Assembly: GCF_019207025.1 (NCBI RefSeq)
Contig: NZ_JAEEGC010000023.1
Coordinates: 1 to 64,000, forward strand
Source: Clostridium thailandense
GTDB lineage: Bacteria; Bacillota; Clostridia; Clostridiales; Clostridiaceae
Reading direction: 5' to 3'
Length of the DNA stretch: 64,000 nucleotides
Part shown: positions 1 to 10,803 of the stretch, in pieces
How positions within the stretch are numbered: position 1 is the first letter of the stretch
How the letters are laid out: the number at the start of each line of letters is the position of its first letter
Notes under the pieces: generated by a model
Told to the model about the DNA's origin: nothing
What the model saw: only the letters and a program-made list of their open reading frames with translations
The model's database searches: none
Translations under genes and position numbers: made by a program

Positions 1-47
1 CTTTTTATTATACTGTCATTTATATGATTAAAAAATAATTTTCCAAA

Positions 48-1079
48 CTAATCTATTAATGTTATATCATCTCCAGTAAATGTAACTTCCATTTTGTCCA
101 AATATTCTAATACCTTGCCTGTCCCTAAAGCTACGCAAGAAACAGCCTCCTCTGCGACATATACAGGAACTTTAGTTACTTCTTGTATCAGATTACTAAG
201 ACCATTTAATAACGCTCCCCCACCAGTCATAACTATACCTTTATCAGCTATATCTGCTGCTAGTTCAGGAGGCGTTTTCTCTAATACTGAATGAGTAGTT
301 TCTGCTATTGCATTTACAGTTTCTCTTAATGCTTCCCTCATTTCATCTGAGGACACAGCTATATTTTTAGGAAGACCTGTAATTAAATCTCTTCCTCTTA
401 TTTCCATTGTAACTTTTTCTTCTCGTTCAAATGCAGAACCTATATTAATCTTTAAATCTTCTGCGGTTCTCTCTCCTATCATAAGTTTATGTTCTTTTCT
501 TATGTATCTCATTATAGCCTCATCAAACTTGTCTCCTGCAACCTTTATAGATGCTCTTACAACTATTCCACCTAGTGAAATAACTGCTACATCAGTGGTT
601 CCTCCACCTATGTCTATAACCATATTTCCACTTGCCTTAGTTATATCAAGACCTGCTCCAATTGCAGCTGCTAGAGGCTCCTCTATTAGGAATACCTTTT
701 TAGCTCCTGCATTTTTAGCTGCATCAATTACAGCTCTTTTTTCTACTTCTGTAGCTTCACAAGGAACGCAAACCACCACTCTAGGAGCTGACATTCTCTT
801 CTTTCCACAAGCTTTAGTTATAAAATACTTTAACATTTTTTCTGTTATATCGTAATCTGATATAACCCCATCCCTTAACGGACGAATTGCCACAATATTA
901 CCTGGCGTTCTACCTATCATTTGCCAAGCTTCTTCTCCTACTGCTAAAACCTTATTTTTACTCTTATCTATAGCAACTACTGAAGGTTCTTTCAATATTA
1001 CACCTCTACCTTTAATATAAACTAGCACCGTGGCTGTACCTAAGTCAATTCCCATATCCGTTCCTATACTAAAAAACAT
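48..1079 (-). CDS. mbl: MreB/Mbl-family rod-shape actin homologue
   Basis: A 343-residue bacterial actin of the MreB/Mbl family. It polymerises under the membrane and guides lateral wall synthesis. Visible actin-fold motifs are the phosphate-1 loop GIDLGTA (about residues 10-16), the phosphate-2 block IDIGGGTTDVAVIS (about 156-169), and the adenosine block MTGGGALLNGL near residue 288. Length is normal for the family. The start has AGGAGTG upstream. The gene lies directly downstream of spoIIID on the same strand, as in many Clostridium and Bacillus genomes, where the neighbour of spoIIID is mbl rather than the mreBCD-operon copy. That context is why I prefer mbl; the sequence alone would also fit mreB. 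Confidence 0.9.
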   Translation of the reverse strand: MFFSIGTDMGIDLGTATVLVYIKGRGVILKEPSVVAIDKSKNKVLAVGEEAWQMIGRTPGNIVAIRPLRDGVISDYDITEKMLKYFITKACGKKRMSAPRVVVCVPCEATEVEKRAVIDAAKNAGAKKVFLIEEPLAAAIGAGLDITKASGNMVIDIGGGTTDVAVISLGGIVVRASIKVAGDKFDEAIMRYIRKEHKLMIGERTAEDLKINIGSAFEREEKVTMEIRGRDLITGLPKNIAVSSDEMREALRETVNAIAETTHSVLEKTPPELAADIADKGIVMTGGGALLNGLSNLIQEVTKVPVYVAEEAVSCVALGTGKVLEYLDKMEVTFTGDDITLID

Positions 1080-1168
1080 TCCTTAATTCACTCCTACTCT
1101 CCCCTAAAAATTTTGCTACCTTAATGTGAAATTTGTCTATCTTCATATTTATTATAATCGGAATGTTT

Positions 1169-1423
1169 TTAACCTTCAATAGCTTTATATTTCATTTTAG
1201 TTGCTTTTCCGCCTCTTATATGTCTTTCGGCTTTATTATAATCTAATATAATTTTTGCCTCTTCAGCAATTTGAGGATTTATTTTAGGTAACCTTTCTGT
1301 CATATCTTTGTGTATTGTGCTTTTGCTTACTCCAAAAACTTTAGCCGTTTTTCTTATTGTAGCTTTCGAACCTATAATATACTTTGCAACTTCTAAAACT
1401 CTTTCTTCAATGTAATCTTTCAA
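1169..1423 (-). CDS. spoIIID: Sporulation transcriptional regulator SpoIIID
   Basis: An 84-residue helix-turn-helix regulator. SpoIIID acts in the mother cell during the sigma-E stage, activating or repressing many genes and helping to switch on sigK. The helix-turn-helix is clear (RKTAKVFGVSKSTIHKD, about residues 25-41), followed by the basic C-terminal stretch that contacts DNA in the Bacillus protein. The start codon is TTG with AAGGAGGT seven bases upstream. It is immediately upstream of mbl. Length and sequence are typical, so the call is firm. Confidence 0.95.
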   Translation of the reverse strand: MKDYIEERVLEVAKYIIGSKATIRKTAKVFGVSKSTIHKDMTERLPKINPQIAEEAKIILDYNKAERHIRGGKATKMKYKAIEG

Positions 1424-1491
1424 AGACGGTACCTCCTTAACCCTTCTACATTTATAATATGCTAATTTGTGTTTTTAAATTCATTGTATAG

Positions 1492-1523
1492 GCCATTTTC
1501 CGATAAGCTTCTCGGAAAATGGC
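1492..1523 (-). terminator. Hairpin downstream of spoIIQ
   Basis: A strong inverted repeat (GCCATTTTCCGA / TCGGAAAATGGC, loop about 8 nt) lies just past the spoIIQ stop. No clear T-run follows on the minus strand, so it may act as a 3' stabilising hairpin or a weak terminator. Confidence 0.5.
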
Positions 1524-1529
1524 TAATTA

Positions 1530-2252
1530 TTAATATTTTAAGTATTTGCTTGGGTCAACAAAATCTTTGCCCTTCAGTATTGCAAAATGTAAGTGATCAC
1601 CATACTTTTCATAAGCTGATCTTAATGTACTTTTGCCAACTACGCCTATTGCTGTACCCTTTGTTACTACTTGCCCTTTAGTAACTTTTACCTTTGGATC
1701 TAAGTTTGAATAAACTGTTTTAATGCCATTCTGATGATTTATAACAATTTCTACTCCATCTTGTGTTGCAGCATTAACTTCTTCTACTTTTCCGTCTGCA
1801 ACAGCAAGTACAGGCTTTCCTAAGTCTGCCTTTATGTCATATCCAAGATTTGGTCTATAACTGCTAGTAGACTCCCAAAATACAGGATCTTCAGAATATG
1901 CTCTTGCCAAAGTTCCATCTACTGGTTTCTGAAAAGATGTAGTTACTGAACTAGAAACTCCCTGTGAACTATTGTTATTTTTAGGTACAACTATTTCTGA
2001 TTTAGTATTTTTCTTTACTTGTAGGGCATTATCATAATTTAAAGAAGATTCATTTCCAGCCTTTGCTGTTTCTTTATTTTCTTTTTGTTGTACTGAACTG
2101 CTTTGTTGTGCTGGTGTATTATTTGTATGTTTGTTATTTTTAACCGTTAAGGCTGCCACAGTAGCAACAATACACAGACAGATGAACAATATTAAGTAAA
2201 AGCCCTCCTTCTTTAAGAAATTTAATGTTTTGTTGAAAAAATTTTTTTCCAT
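1530..2252 (-). CDS. spoIIQ: SpoIIQ-like M23-fold protein, zinc ligand altered
   Basis: A 240-residue membrane-anchored protein with a cytoplasmic N-terminus, one membrane segment (about residues 16-36), a long Ser/Asn/Gln/Lys-rich linker and a C-terminal LytM/M23 domain (about 125-240). SpoIIQ is made in the forespore and pairs with SpoIIIAH across the two membranes during engulfment. The distal HLH zinc motif is present (GDHLHFA, near 220), but the first HxxxD ligand reads NLGYD, so the His is Asn. That suggests little or no peptidase activity; Bacillus subtilis SpoIIQ also lacks this His. It starts at ATG after AAGGAGGTG, between spoIID and spoIIID. It could be another M23 envelope protein, but the context favours SpoIIQ. 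Confidence 0.82.
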   Translation of the reverse strand: MEKNFFNKTLNFLKKEGFYLILFICLCIVATVAALTVKNNKHTNNTPAQQSSSVQQKENKETAKAGNESSLNYDNALQVKKNTKSEIVVPKNNNSSQGVSSSVTTSFQKPVDGTLARAYSEDPVFWESTSSYRPNLGYDIKADLGKPVLAVADGKVEEVNAATQDGVEIVINHQNGIKTVYSNLDPKVKVTKGQVVTKGTAIGVVGKSTLRSAYEKYGDHLHFAILKGKDFVDPSKYLKY

Positions 2253-2353
2253 ACGAACACCTCCTTTTTGTAGTTTGTCCAGACGATAGAAAAAAATACA
2301 TAGTTTTCATATTTTTTCTAATTTTTTTTTGTATATTTTTATTGAAATATACA

Positions 2354-2388
2354 AAACAGATTAGAAGATTAAATCTTCTAATCTGTTT
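2354..2388 (-). terminator. Terminator of spoIID
   Basis: A perfect 17-bp stem (AAACAGATTAGAAGATT and its complement) with a one-base loop lies 13 bases beyond the spoIID stop. A short T-run follows on the minus strand. Confidence 0.8.
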
Positions 2389-2401
2389 TAATGTTAAGAA
2401 T

Positions 2402-3457
2402 CTATTTTATCTTTACGATTTCAATTCCACTATAATAATGCTTAAGTATTTCTTTATAATTTTTCCCTTGCTTTGCCATTGCATCCGCTCCCCACTGACT
2501 CATACCTACTCCGTGACCATAACCAGTACAATCAATCTCCATATTATTAGAGTTAAATTTAATGTTAAAATTACTTGAATTTAATCCCATAATACTTCTG
2601 AACTTGACACCAGATATAGTAATTTTACCAATTTTAATTTCTTTTACTGACCCACCTTCGTTTCTGTCTTTTATATCAACCTGATTTTTTATGTTTAATA
2701 GATTTATTCCCGAATTTGAATACTCTGAACTTATTTTTCTAATAAACTCCAAATATGAAATTTTCAAGCTACTTCTAAACTTTGGTGCACGTTCTTCTCC
2801 TGGACTATATACACTTTTTAAATAAGGCCTATCATCCTTAAAAACATCTATCCCATTTTCTGTTTTACCACCACTTACTGCAAAAAAAAGAGGTTCATCT
2901 ATGACTTTTCCATTGTAGGTTAAAACCTCTCCAGACGTTTCTTTCACAGCTTCTGTAACCTTATTCCAATATTCCTCTCCTTTACTAACCGGCCAGCTTT
3001 TTAATCTATCATTTTTGTTCATAAAAACTTGACATTCTACTGTATCACAAACATTAGCTCCAGTATTGCTTTTATATTTTTTTCCGCCATATTCCTCCAT
3101 GTGCGCCAACGCAAACGTTCTAGCAGCTACTGCTTGAGCCTTTAACGCTTCAATTCCAAACTCAACAGGCATTTCTGCCGCAACAACTCCTATGATATAC
3201 TCTTCAAGGTTCATATCAACTACTTCGTTTTCTTTTGTAATAAATACTTTTAATTTAGTACTCTCTTTACTATTATCATTAAATATTATATTACTAGATT
3301 TCATTAGGAACTTAGGAATAGCAGATTTTATAGAATTACCTATTTCTCCATTGGGAATTGATACCAATAAAGAGAGCACTATAATAGAAATTATACTTAT
3401 CAATACAAGTAAGAAAAAACTTTTAATTTGTAATAATATATTCATTCTTCTTCTCAT
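2402..3457 (-). CDS. spoIID: Stage II sporulation protein D (lytic transglycosylase)
   Basis: A 351-residue SpoIID. In the mother cell it cleaves peptidoglycan glycan strands at the septum together with SpoIIM and SpoIIP, driving engulfment. It has an N-terminal membrane anchor (about residues 12-32) followed by the SpoIID domain. The block VVAAEMPVEFGIEALKAQAV holds the Glu (AEMP) that is catalytic in the Bacillus enzyme. The C-terminal GYGHGVGMSQWGA motif is also typical. The start follows AAGGAGAT. It lies between murA and spoIIQ, the common clostridial order, and has its own terminator. Confidence 0.95.
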   Translation of the reverse strand: MRRRMNILLQIKSFFLLVLISIISIIVLSLLVSIPNGEIGNSIKSAIPKFLMKSSNIIFNDNSKESTKLKVFITKENEVVDMNLEEYIIGVVAAEMPVEFGIEALKAQAVAARTFALAHMEEYGGKKYKSNTGANVCDTVECQVFMNKNDRLKSWPVSKGEEYWNKVTEAVKETSGEVLTYNGKVIDEPLFFAVSGGKTENGIDVFKDDRPYLKSVYSPGEERAPKFRSSLKISYLEFIRKISSEYSNSGINLLNIKNQVDIKDRNEGGSVKEIKIGKITISGVKFRSIMGLNSSNFNIKFNSNNMEIDCTGYGHGVGMSQWGADAMAKQGKNYKEILKHYYSGIEIVKIK

Positions 3458-3580
3458 ATTATGTATCTCCTTAACTTTATAAAATGTAATATTATATTTT
3501 TATTGTTAAGGATCAAAAATTATTACCACTTTATAATTATTCAAATTTCCATTTAATTTGAATAATTAATTTTATAATCT

Positions 3581-3616
3581 AAAAAAGAGAAGATATTTGT
3601 TCTAATCTTCTCTTTT
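3581..3616. terminator. Bidirectional-type terminator after murA
   Basis: The inverted repeat AAAAGAGAAGAT / ATCTTCTCTTTT is flanked by A- and T-runs. It lies 27 bases past the murA stop on the minus strand. Confidence 0.75.
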
Positions 3617-3642
3617 ATCTCATATATTAATACTGTGGGACC

Positions 3643-4902
3643 TTACATCTTTAACCTTTCAATATCAGCACCTAGCCCATGCAATTTTTTCTCTATGTTA
3701 ACATATCCTCTATCTACATGGTATATATCAGTAACTTCTGTTTCTCCTTCAGCAATTAGCCCACAGAGTATTAGTGCTGCACCTGCTCTTAAATCTGTTG
3801 CTCTAACCTCTGCACCAGTTAGTTTATTAACGCCTTCTATAACAGCACTTCTACCGTCAATTTTAATGTTTGCTCCCATTCTTTTCATTTCTGTAGCATG
3901 CATGAATCTATTCTCAAAAATTGTTTCTGTTATAATACTAGTTCCATGTACTGAACATAGAAGACCTGACATTTGAGATTGCATATCCGTAGGGAAGCCC
4001 GGATACGGCATAGTTTTAATATCAATCGGTTTTAATTCTTTGTCTGCATCTACTATCATACTACTGCCTTCTATTTCTATACTAACTCCAGCTTCTGTTA
4101 ACTTAGCAATTACAGGCTTTAAATGTCCCTCATTTATTCCATTAATCTTAATTTTACTTCTAGTTATAGCTGCTGCGGTCATAAATGTCCCTGCCTCTAT
4201 CCTATCATATATGGGCTTGTGGGTAGTTCCTTTCAATTCATTTACTCCTATAATGCGAATAGTACCTGTACCTGCTCCAATTATATTTGCTCCCATACAA
4301 TTTAAAAATTTTGCCAAATCCTCAATTTCTGGTTCTTCAGCTGCATTTTCAATAATAGTCTCTCCTTCTGCTGTTGTTGCTGCCATCATAATGTTTTCTG
4401 TGGCTCCCACAGATGGAAAGTCTAAATAAATTTTGTTTCCTATAAGTTTTTTTGCCTGAGCTTCTACATATCCATGTCCCACACTAACCTCTGCTCCAAG
4501 CGCACTAAATCCTTTCAAATGCAAATCTATAGGTCTAGTTCCTATATTACATCCTCCTGGCAGAGATAATCTAAACTTACCAAATCTCGCTATCATAGAG
4601 CCCATAATCAGAAATGATGCTCTCATCTTTTTTACCAAATCACTAGAAGCCTCACAATCTTTGATATTAGAAGTATCAATTAAAATTCTATTAGTATTGT
4701 TATCTATATCTATTTTTGTGCGGATAGTTCTTAGTACATCACTAATAACAAAGACATCTTCAAGCATAGGTGCATCTTCTATTATACACTTATCACCACT
4801 TAATATACTGGCTGCAATAATCGGCAGTATAGAATTTTTGGCAGTACTTATGTTTACTTCCCCACATAATTTTTTTCCTCCTTTAATTACTATTTTATCC
4901 AT
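3643..4902 (-). CDS. murA: UDP-GlcNAc 1-carboxyvinyltransferase (MurA)
   Basis: A 419-residue enzyme that transfers enolpyruvate from phosphoenolpyruvate to UDP-N-acetylglucosamine, the first committed step of peptidoglycan synthesis in the cytoplasm. The conserved KNSILPIIAASIL start region (about residues 22-34) carries the Lys of the active site. The catalytic-loop block LPGGCNIGTRPIDLH (about 114-128) contains the Cys that fosfomycin modifies. The DLRAGAALILCGL block is also present. The start follows GGAGG. Many clostridia have two paralogues (murA and murAB/murZ). The position beside spoIID and a ywmB-like gene matches the Bacillus ywmB-murAB-spoIID order. Confidence 0.95.
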   Translation of the reverse strand: MDKIVIKGGKKLCGEVNISTAKNSILPIIAASILSGDKCIIEDAPMLEDVFVISDVLRTIRTKIDIDNNTNRILIDTSNIKDCEASSDLVKKMRASFLIMGSMIARFGKFRLSLPGGCNIGTRPIDLHLKGFSALGAEVSVGHGYVEAQAKKLIGNKIYLDFPSVGATENIMMAATTAEGETIIENAAEEPEIEDLAKFLNCMGANIIGAGTGTIRIIGVNELKGTTHKPIYDRIEAGTFMTAAAITRSKIKINGINEGHLKPVIAKLTEAGVSIEIEGSSMIVDADKELKPIDIKTMPYPGFPTDMQSQMSGLLCSVHGTSIITETIFENRFMHATEMKRMGANIKIDGRSAVIEGVNKLTGAEVRATDLRAGAALILCGLIAEGETEVTDIYHVDRGYVNIEKKLHGLGADIERLKM

Positions 4903-4925
4903 AATTATCCTCCATTCTACAATTG

Positions 4926-5633
4926 CTAATATGTTACAATTAGTTCAGGTGTTCCGATAATTACATAACTTCCCGAAGGATATTTGCAAACTGCATAATT
5001 AAAATCTATTATCTTATTATCGCTCTGTATTGAATCATAATTTTTTGTGTAAGCTACAGTACTATATCCATTTTCTAAGCCAATAGTATTAATATTGGCT
5101 GATCTATGATCTTTCAAAAGTGCTAATACTTGATTATTTATCTCTTCTATATTTGCATTAGTTGATTTTGCTTTTAAATACTCAAAATATTTAGCATCAA
5201 TTTTTTCATATTCAAGGCATTTTTGAAGCTTATTTTTTAAATCTTCCAAATTATTTTTACTATCTTTTTTTACAATATTTACTGTTACAACATTATAATC
5301 TTCATATTTTATTGTTTCTATGTATCCTTTTAAATAGTTATCTCCAAATTCTATAGAATAACCTTTTCCATCCTTTAATTCTTTTTTATCAAAGTTTCTA
5401 AAAAAGCCAAAGTCCTTTAATATATAATTTGCAATATCCTCATCATTGTTCTTTGTATTAAAAGTTGAAGTTATTCCATATTCTGTAGTGGCACTATCAG
5501 TTACTATCAAAATATCATTAAATAAATCAGTATTTTTTTTTGCTAATGAAAGATTACCAAAGAAAACAGTAATAATAAATGTTATTACTATAATTAATAA
5601 TGAAATTCTTTTTTTCAATTTATATTTACTCAT
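4926..5633 (-). CDS. YwmB-family exported protein
   Basis: A 235-residue protein with a single hydrophobic N-terminal segment (about residues 9-30), probably a signal anchor, and an otherwise soluble domain. It resembles the YwmB family (DUF1779, TATA-box-binding-like fold), whose genes lie next to murA and spoIID in Bacillus and Clostridium. The molecular role is unknown. It ends 23 bases before murA and is probably cotranscribed with it. No good ribosome binding site precedes the ATG at 5633; a G-rich GGGGGGTG lies about 25 bases further upstream, so the true start could differ. Confidence 0.75.
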   Translation of the reverse strand: MSKYKLKKRISLLIIVITFIITVFFGNLSLAKKNTDLFNDILIVTDSATTEYGITSTFNTKNNDEDIANYILKDFGFFRNFDKKELKDGKGYSIEFGDNYLKGYIETIKYEDYNVVTVNIVKKDSKNNLEDLKNKLQKCLEYEKIDAKYFEYLKAKSTNANIEEINNQVLALLKDHRSANINTIGLENGYSTVAYTKNYDSIQSDNKIIDFNYAVCKYPSGSYVIIGTPELIVTY

Positions 5634-5840
5634 ACAAATTGCTCGTATGAGTATACACCCCCCTTAGTTTTATACTTAGATTATGTACAACTAAGATAAG
5701 TGTTATTCAGTTTAATTACTTTATTAAAAAATTTTTGCAAATAAAGATTGAAGTTTTTATTTAAGGTTTGTCTGCTTCAATATATTATCAATATATAAAG
5801 CCCCATAAAGAAATGTGATAGAATAAAAAGATTTTATCGC

Positions 5841-5873
5841 AAAAATAACACGAAACTACTGTTTCGTGTTATT
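5841..5873 (-). terminator. Terminator of the ATP synthase operon
   Basis: A 13-bp perfect stem (AATAACACGAAAC and complement) with a four-base loop is followed by a T-run on the minus strand. It lies just past the atpC stop. Confidence 0.85.
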
Positions 5874-5885
5874 GAAATAATTATA

Positions 5886-6287
5886 TTATTTTAATTTTAA
5901 CCTTGCAAGTGCTCTTGATAAAGCCAACTCTGCTCTAACTACATCAAGATTATCTTGGTTCTTATCTTTTAATCTTTCCTCGGCTCTCTTTTTAGCCTCT
6001 TCAGCTCTTCTAAAGTCAATTTCTTCAGGTGATTCGCATACATCACATAAAATTTTAACTTCGTTATCTTTTACTTCCATAATTCCAGATGAAATAAAAG
6101 CTTTAAATTTATTTCCGTTTTTTTCAGTGATCTCTGTAACATTAGGCCTTAATGTCGTCACTAAAGGCATATGATTAGCAAGTATTCCTATGCTTCCTCT
6201 AGTACTCTCCGTTATTATTTCTGTAACTTCACCACTATAAAATTCCCTTTCAGGAGTAAGGATATTTAACTTTAAAGCGTCTGCCAT
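5886..6287 (-). CDS. atpC: ATP synthase F1 subunit epsilon
   Basis: A 133-residue epsilon subunit with the N-terminal beta-sandwich (LKINILTPEREFYSGEV-like start, GILANHMPLVTTL near residues 34-46) and a C-terminal helical hairpin rich in Arg, Glu and Lys. Epsilon links the gamma shaft to the c-ring and restrains ATP hydrolysis. It is the last gene of the atp operon. An unusually long 169-base spacer separates it from atpD, but it has its own strong site (GAAGGAGAT). Confidence 0.96.
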   Translation of the reverse strand: MADALKLNILTPEREFYSGEVTEIITESTRGSIGILANHMPLVTTLRPNVTEITEKNGNKFKAFISSGIMEVKDNEVKILCDVCESPEEIDFRRAEEAKKRAEERLKDKNQDNLDVVRAELALSRALARLKLK

Positions 6288-6299
6288 ATTAATCTCCTT

Positions 6300-6447
6300 C
6301 TCACAAGTAATGTGAACAACTCCAAAGATGGAGCTTCCTGCTTCCGTAAATATAATAAATATATTCCTATCCAGGCATAAAATCGGGCAGTTCCTACCCT
6401 ACTGTACATATACATAAAGTTAGACAGTATATACTGTCTAACTTTAT
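6300..6447 (-). repeat. Structured spacer between atpD and atpC, possible mobile-element remnant
   Basis: Read on the minus strand, this spacer contains a perfect 34-bp palindrome (6414-6447, arm ATAAAGTTAGACAGTAT). A less structured stretch with AGGGTAGGAACTGCCC follows, then a CTCCATCTTTGGAG hairpin, then GTTGTTCAC and a second small hairpin (TTCACATTACTTGTGAG). A hairpin followed by GTTCAC resembles the right ends I associate with IS200/IS605-type (tnpB) elements; that is memory, not a match I ran. No transposase is present. It could instead be a conserved RNA element or a processing site within the operon. Confidence 0.45.
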
Positions 6448-6456
6448 AATCAAATA

Positions 6457-7863
<1,407 letters not shown>

Positions 7864-8715
7864 TTACTTTTGAGCTTCTGCTCCTCCGACTATTTCGGAA
7901 ATTTCCTGAGTTATAGCACCTTGTCTCTCTCTATTATATTTAAGATTAAGTGCATCTAATAACTCATTAGCATTCTTTGTTGCTCCATCCATAGCGCTCA
8001 TTCTTGAACCTTGTTCACTTGCTTTTGAATGAAGCATAAAGTTTAATATTTGCTGTTTTAGTTGCATAACTATTACATCATCTATCATTTCATCAATAGA
8101 TGGTTCAAATTTAACAAACTGCCTTTTCACTTCAGAATTTTTATTTTCTAAAGGAAGTATTTTTTCTACAGTAACCACCTGTTTTACGGTAGAATGAAAT
8201 CTTGTATATATTATGTAAACTTCTCCCACTTCAGCTTTACGATACATATCTAATACTTTATATGTAATAGCACTTGATTCTTCCAATGTAGGAACATCAG
8301 GTATATCTACATACTCTGCTGTAGTTTGGAAATTCAGTCTATTAAAATACATTCTTCCCTTCTGACCTACTGAAAGCAATAAAGAATTCTCTCTATCTTT
8401 TACTATTACTTCTGCTGCTTTATTTACAACATTAGCATTAAATCCACCACAAAGTCCAGAATCAGAATTAAGCGTAATATAAAGTTTTTTTCTACCTTTA
8501 TTACCATGTATATAAATACTTTTATCTTCAGCTCCATTAACAAATTCACTCATAACAGCACTAAAAGATTTTGAGTATTTATCATTTAACTCAAGTTTAT
8601 TTCTAACTTTTCTGAGTTTAGAGGTGGCAATAAGTCCCATGGCTTTTGTTATTTTTTGGGTACTGGTTATTGATTTAATTCTTCTCTTAATTGCAACAAG
8701 TCCTGCCCCTGCCAT
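7864..8715 (-). CDS. atpG: ATP synthase F1 subunit gamma
   Basis: A 283-residue rotor shaft subunit. The conserved N-terminal IKRRIKSITSTQKITKAMG block (about residues 9-27) and the C-terminal signature NRERQGAITQEISEIVGGA form the coiled coil that turns inside the alpha/beta hexamer. It has a good GGGAGGTG site and tight spacing to atpA and atpD. Confidence 0.97.
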   Translation of the reverse strand: MAGAGLVAIKRRIKSITSTQKITKAMGLIATSKLRKVRNKLELNDKYSKSFSAVMSEFVNGAEDKSIYIHGNKGRKKLYITLNSDSGLCGGFNANVVNKAAEVIVKDRENSLLLSVGQKGRMYFNRLNFQTTAEYVDIPDVPTLEESSAITYKVLDMYRKAEVGEVYIIYTRFHSTVKQVVTVEKILPLENKNSEVKRQFVKFEPSIDEMIDDVIVMQLKQQILNFMLHSKASEQGSRMSAMDGATKNANELLDALNLKYNRERQGAITQEISEIVGGAEAQK

Positions 8716-8736
8716 ACTTCACCTCCCACAAAGGAA

Positions 8737-10251
8737 TTACACCTCTGCTAAAAATATTTTTTTATATTCTTCTATAGCATCGCCAAGTCTCTTTCCTAAA
8801 TCATCTGATATTACTTTTTTGTCAACTATCTCTTGACCAACTTCTCTATGATGAGTATCCATAAATTCCATGAATCCTTTTTCAAAGGCTCCAATTTTAT
8901 CTACTGGAACATCTAGTATATGTTCATTAACTCCTGCATAAAGAATCATAACTTGCTTTTCTACTGGTACTGGCTTATATTGAGGCTGTTTTAATATTTC
9001 CATTAACCTCTTACCTTTTTCAAGTCTTTTCTTTGATTCTTTATCAAGATCTGAACCAAACTGAGCAAATGCTGCAAGTTCTCTATATTGTGCAAGGTCA
9101 AGTCTTAATGATCCCGCAACTTGTTTCATAGCTTTTATTTGAGCATTACCACCAACTCTGGATACGGATATACCAGCATTAACCGCTGGTCTTTGTCCTG
9201 AATAGAATAACTCAGATTCAAGGAATATCTGACCATCTGTTATAGAAATAACATTAGTTGGTATATATGCAGTAACGTCTCCTGCTAGAGTTTCTATTAT
9301 CGGAAGCGCTGTAAGTGATCCTCCACCAAGCTTATCTGAAAGTTTTGCTGCTCTTTCAAGAAGTCTTGAGTGTACATAGAATACATCTCCAGGATACGCT
9401 TCTCTTCCTGGTGGTCTACGAAGTAATAGTGACATTGTTCTATAGGCAACTGCGTGCTTAGACAAATCATCATATACTATAAGTACATCTTTCCCTTGAT
9501 GCATAAAATATTCGCCCATTGTACAACCTGCATATGGCGCAATATATTGTAATGGTGCTGTTTCTGATGCTGTCGCTGATACAATTATTGTGTAATCCAT
9601 AGCTCCTATCTCTGTAAGGTTGTTATATATATGAGCTACAGTTGATTGTTTTTGTCCTATAGCAACATATATACATATAACATCTTTACCTTTTTGGTTT
9701 ATTATTGTATCTATTGCTATTGCTGTTTTACCTGTCTGTCTGTCTCCTATTATTAATTCTCTTTGACCTTTTCCTATTGGTATCATTGAGTCTATAGCTT
9801 TAAGACCTGTTTGCAATGGCTGCTTAACAGATTGTCTTGTTATAACTCCAGGAGCTATAAGTTCAACTGGTTTTGTTTCTGTTGTTTTTATTGGGCCTTT
9901 TCCATCTATAGGCTGGCCTAATGCATTTACAACTCTGCCGACGATTGCATCGCCAACTGGTACTTCAACAACTTTTCCAGTACTTTTAACTACATCTCCT
10001 TCTTTTATACCTTTTTCAGAACCTAAAAGAACGCAACCAACATTGTCCTGTTCAAGGTTTAGAGCCATACCATAAACATTGTTTGGGAACTCTAAAAGTT
10101 CTCCTGCCATACATTGGCTAAGACCATAAACTCTGGCTATACCATCACCTATTTGAATTATTGTACCTGAATCAACTGTCTCTATTTTCTTTTCATATTT
10201 TTCAATTTCCTGTTTAATAATCGAAGTTATTTCTTCAGGTTTTATGTTCAT
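8737..10251 (-). CDS. atpA: ATP synthase F1 subunit alpha
   Basis: A 504-residue non-catalytic nucleotide-binding subunit. The P-loop is [13 protein letters not shown] (about residues 169-181), and the signature [13 protein letters not shown] (about 363-375) is intact. It forms the hexamer with beta and binds delta at its N-terminus. Standard position after atpH, preceded by GAGGTG. Confidence 0.98.
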   Translation of the reverse strand: MNIKPEEITSIIKQEIEKYEKKIETVDSGTIIQIGDGIARVYGLSQCMAGELLEFPNNVYGMALNLEQDNVGCVLLGSEKGIKEGDVVKSTGKVVEVPVGDAIVGRVVNALGQPIDGKGPIKTTETKPVELIAPGVITRQSVKQPLQTGLKAIDSMIPIGKGQRELIIGDRQTGKTAIAIDTIINQKGKDVICIYVAIGQKQSTVAHIYNNLTEIGAMDYTIIVSATASETAPLQYIAPYAGCTMGEYFMHQGKDVLIVYDDLSKHAVAYRTMSLLLRRPPGREAYPGDVFYVHSRLLERAAKLSDKLGGGSLTALPIIETLAGDVTAYIPTNVISITDGQIFLESELFYSGQRPAVNAGISVSRVGGNAQIKAMKQVAGSLRLDLAQYRELAAFAQFGSDLDKESKKRLEKGKRLMEILKQPQYKPVPVEKQVMILYAGVNEHILDVPVDKIGAFEKGFMEFMDTHHREVGQEIVDKKVISDDLGKRLGDAIEEYKKIFLAEV

Positions 10252-10261
10252 AGGCTCACCT

Positions 10262-10801
10262 CTATTCTCTCTTAAGCATTAATTTTTTCATTTCTTCAAT
10301 TTTAGATTTTACTGTTCCATCTATTACTTCATTATCAATTTGAAGATAGACACCTCCAAGTACGCTTGAATCTAGCTCCTCTTCTAGCAAAATCTTTTTA
10401 TTGAACTTTGTCTCAAGTTTTTTAATTAACTCTTCCCTCTCATCTTCTTGTAGTGAAACAACTGTTTTAACTTTAGCTATAACAGTATTCTTCCTTTGAA
10501 GATCTATTTTTTCCATTTCCTTAAGCTTGCCTTCAAGCTCTAGTATTCTACCTTTATCTATTAGTACAAGTAAAAAAGATAGTAAATCCTCTTCCACTTT
10601 ACCTTTAAATACATCAGTAAATAATTTCTTTTTGCTTTCAGTACTAACTTGAGGATGTTTGATGAGTTCCTTAAAGTCATTGTTATTCTTTATAAGGTTG
10701 ACAATATCTCTTAATTCTTGTAAATATCGCTCTACATTTCCCTTTTCTTCTGCAACTTTATAAAGTGCAAGAGCGTATCTCCTATCTAAATATTCATGCA
10801 T
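10262..10801 (-). CDS. atpH: ATP synthase F1 subunit delta
   Basis: A 179-residue delta subunit, part of the peripheral stalk that ties F1 to subunit b. The N-terminal helical domain begins [17 protein letters not shown], and the C-terminal block [20 protein letters not shown] is the OSCP/delta signature. It lies two bases after atpF, which suggests translational coupling. Confidence 0.96.
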   Translation of the reverse strand: MHEYLDRRYALALYKVAEEKGNVERYLQELRDIVNLIKNNNDFKELIKHPQVSTESKKKLFTDVFKGKVEEDLLSFLLVLIDKGRILELEGKLKEMEKIDLQRKNTVIAKVKTVVSLQEDEREELIKKLETKFNKKILLEEELDSSVLGGVYLQIDNEVIDGTVKSKIEEMKKLMLKRE

Positions 10802-10803
10802 AG

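Noticed and set aside
502-855. Long plus-strand frame opposite mbl and similar antisense frames over atpA, murA, cphA and others
   Set aside because: They mirror codon structure of well-supported genes, lack ribosome binding sites and show no family features.
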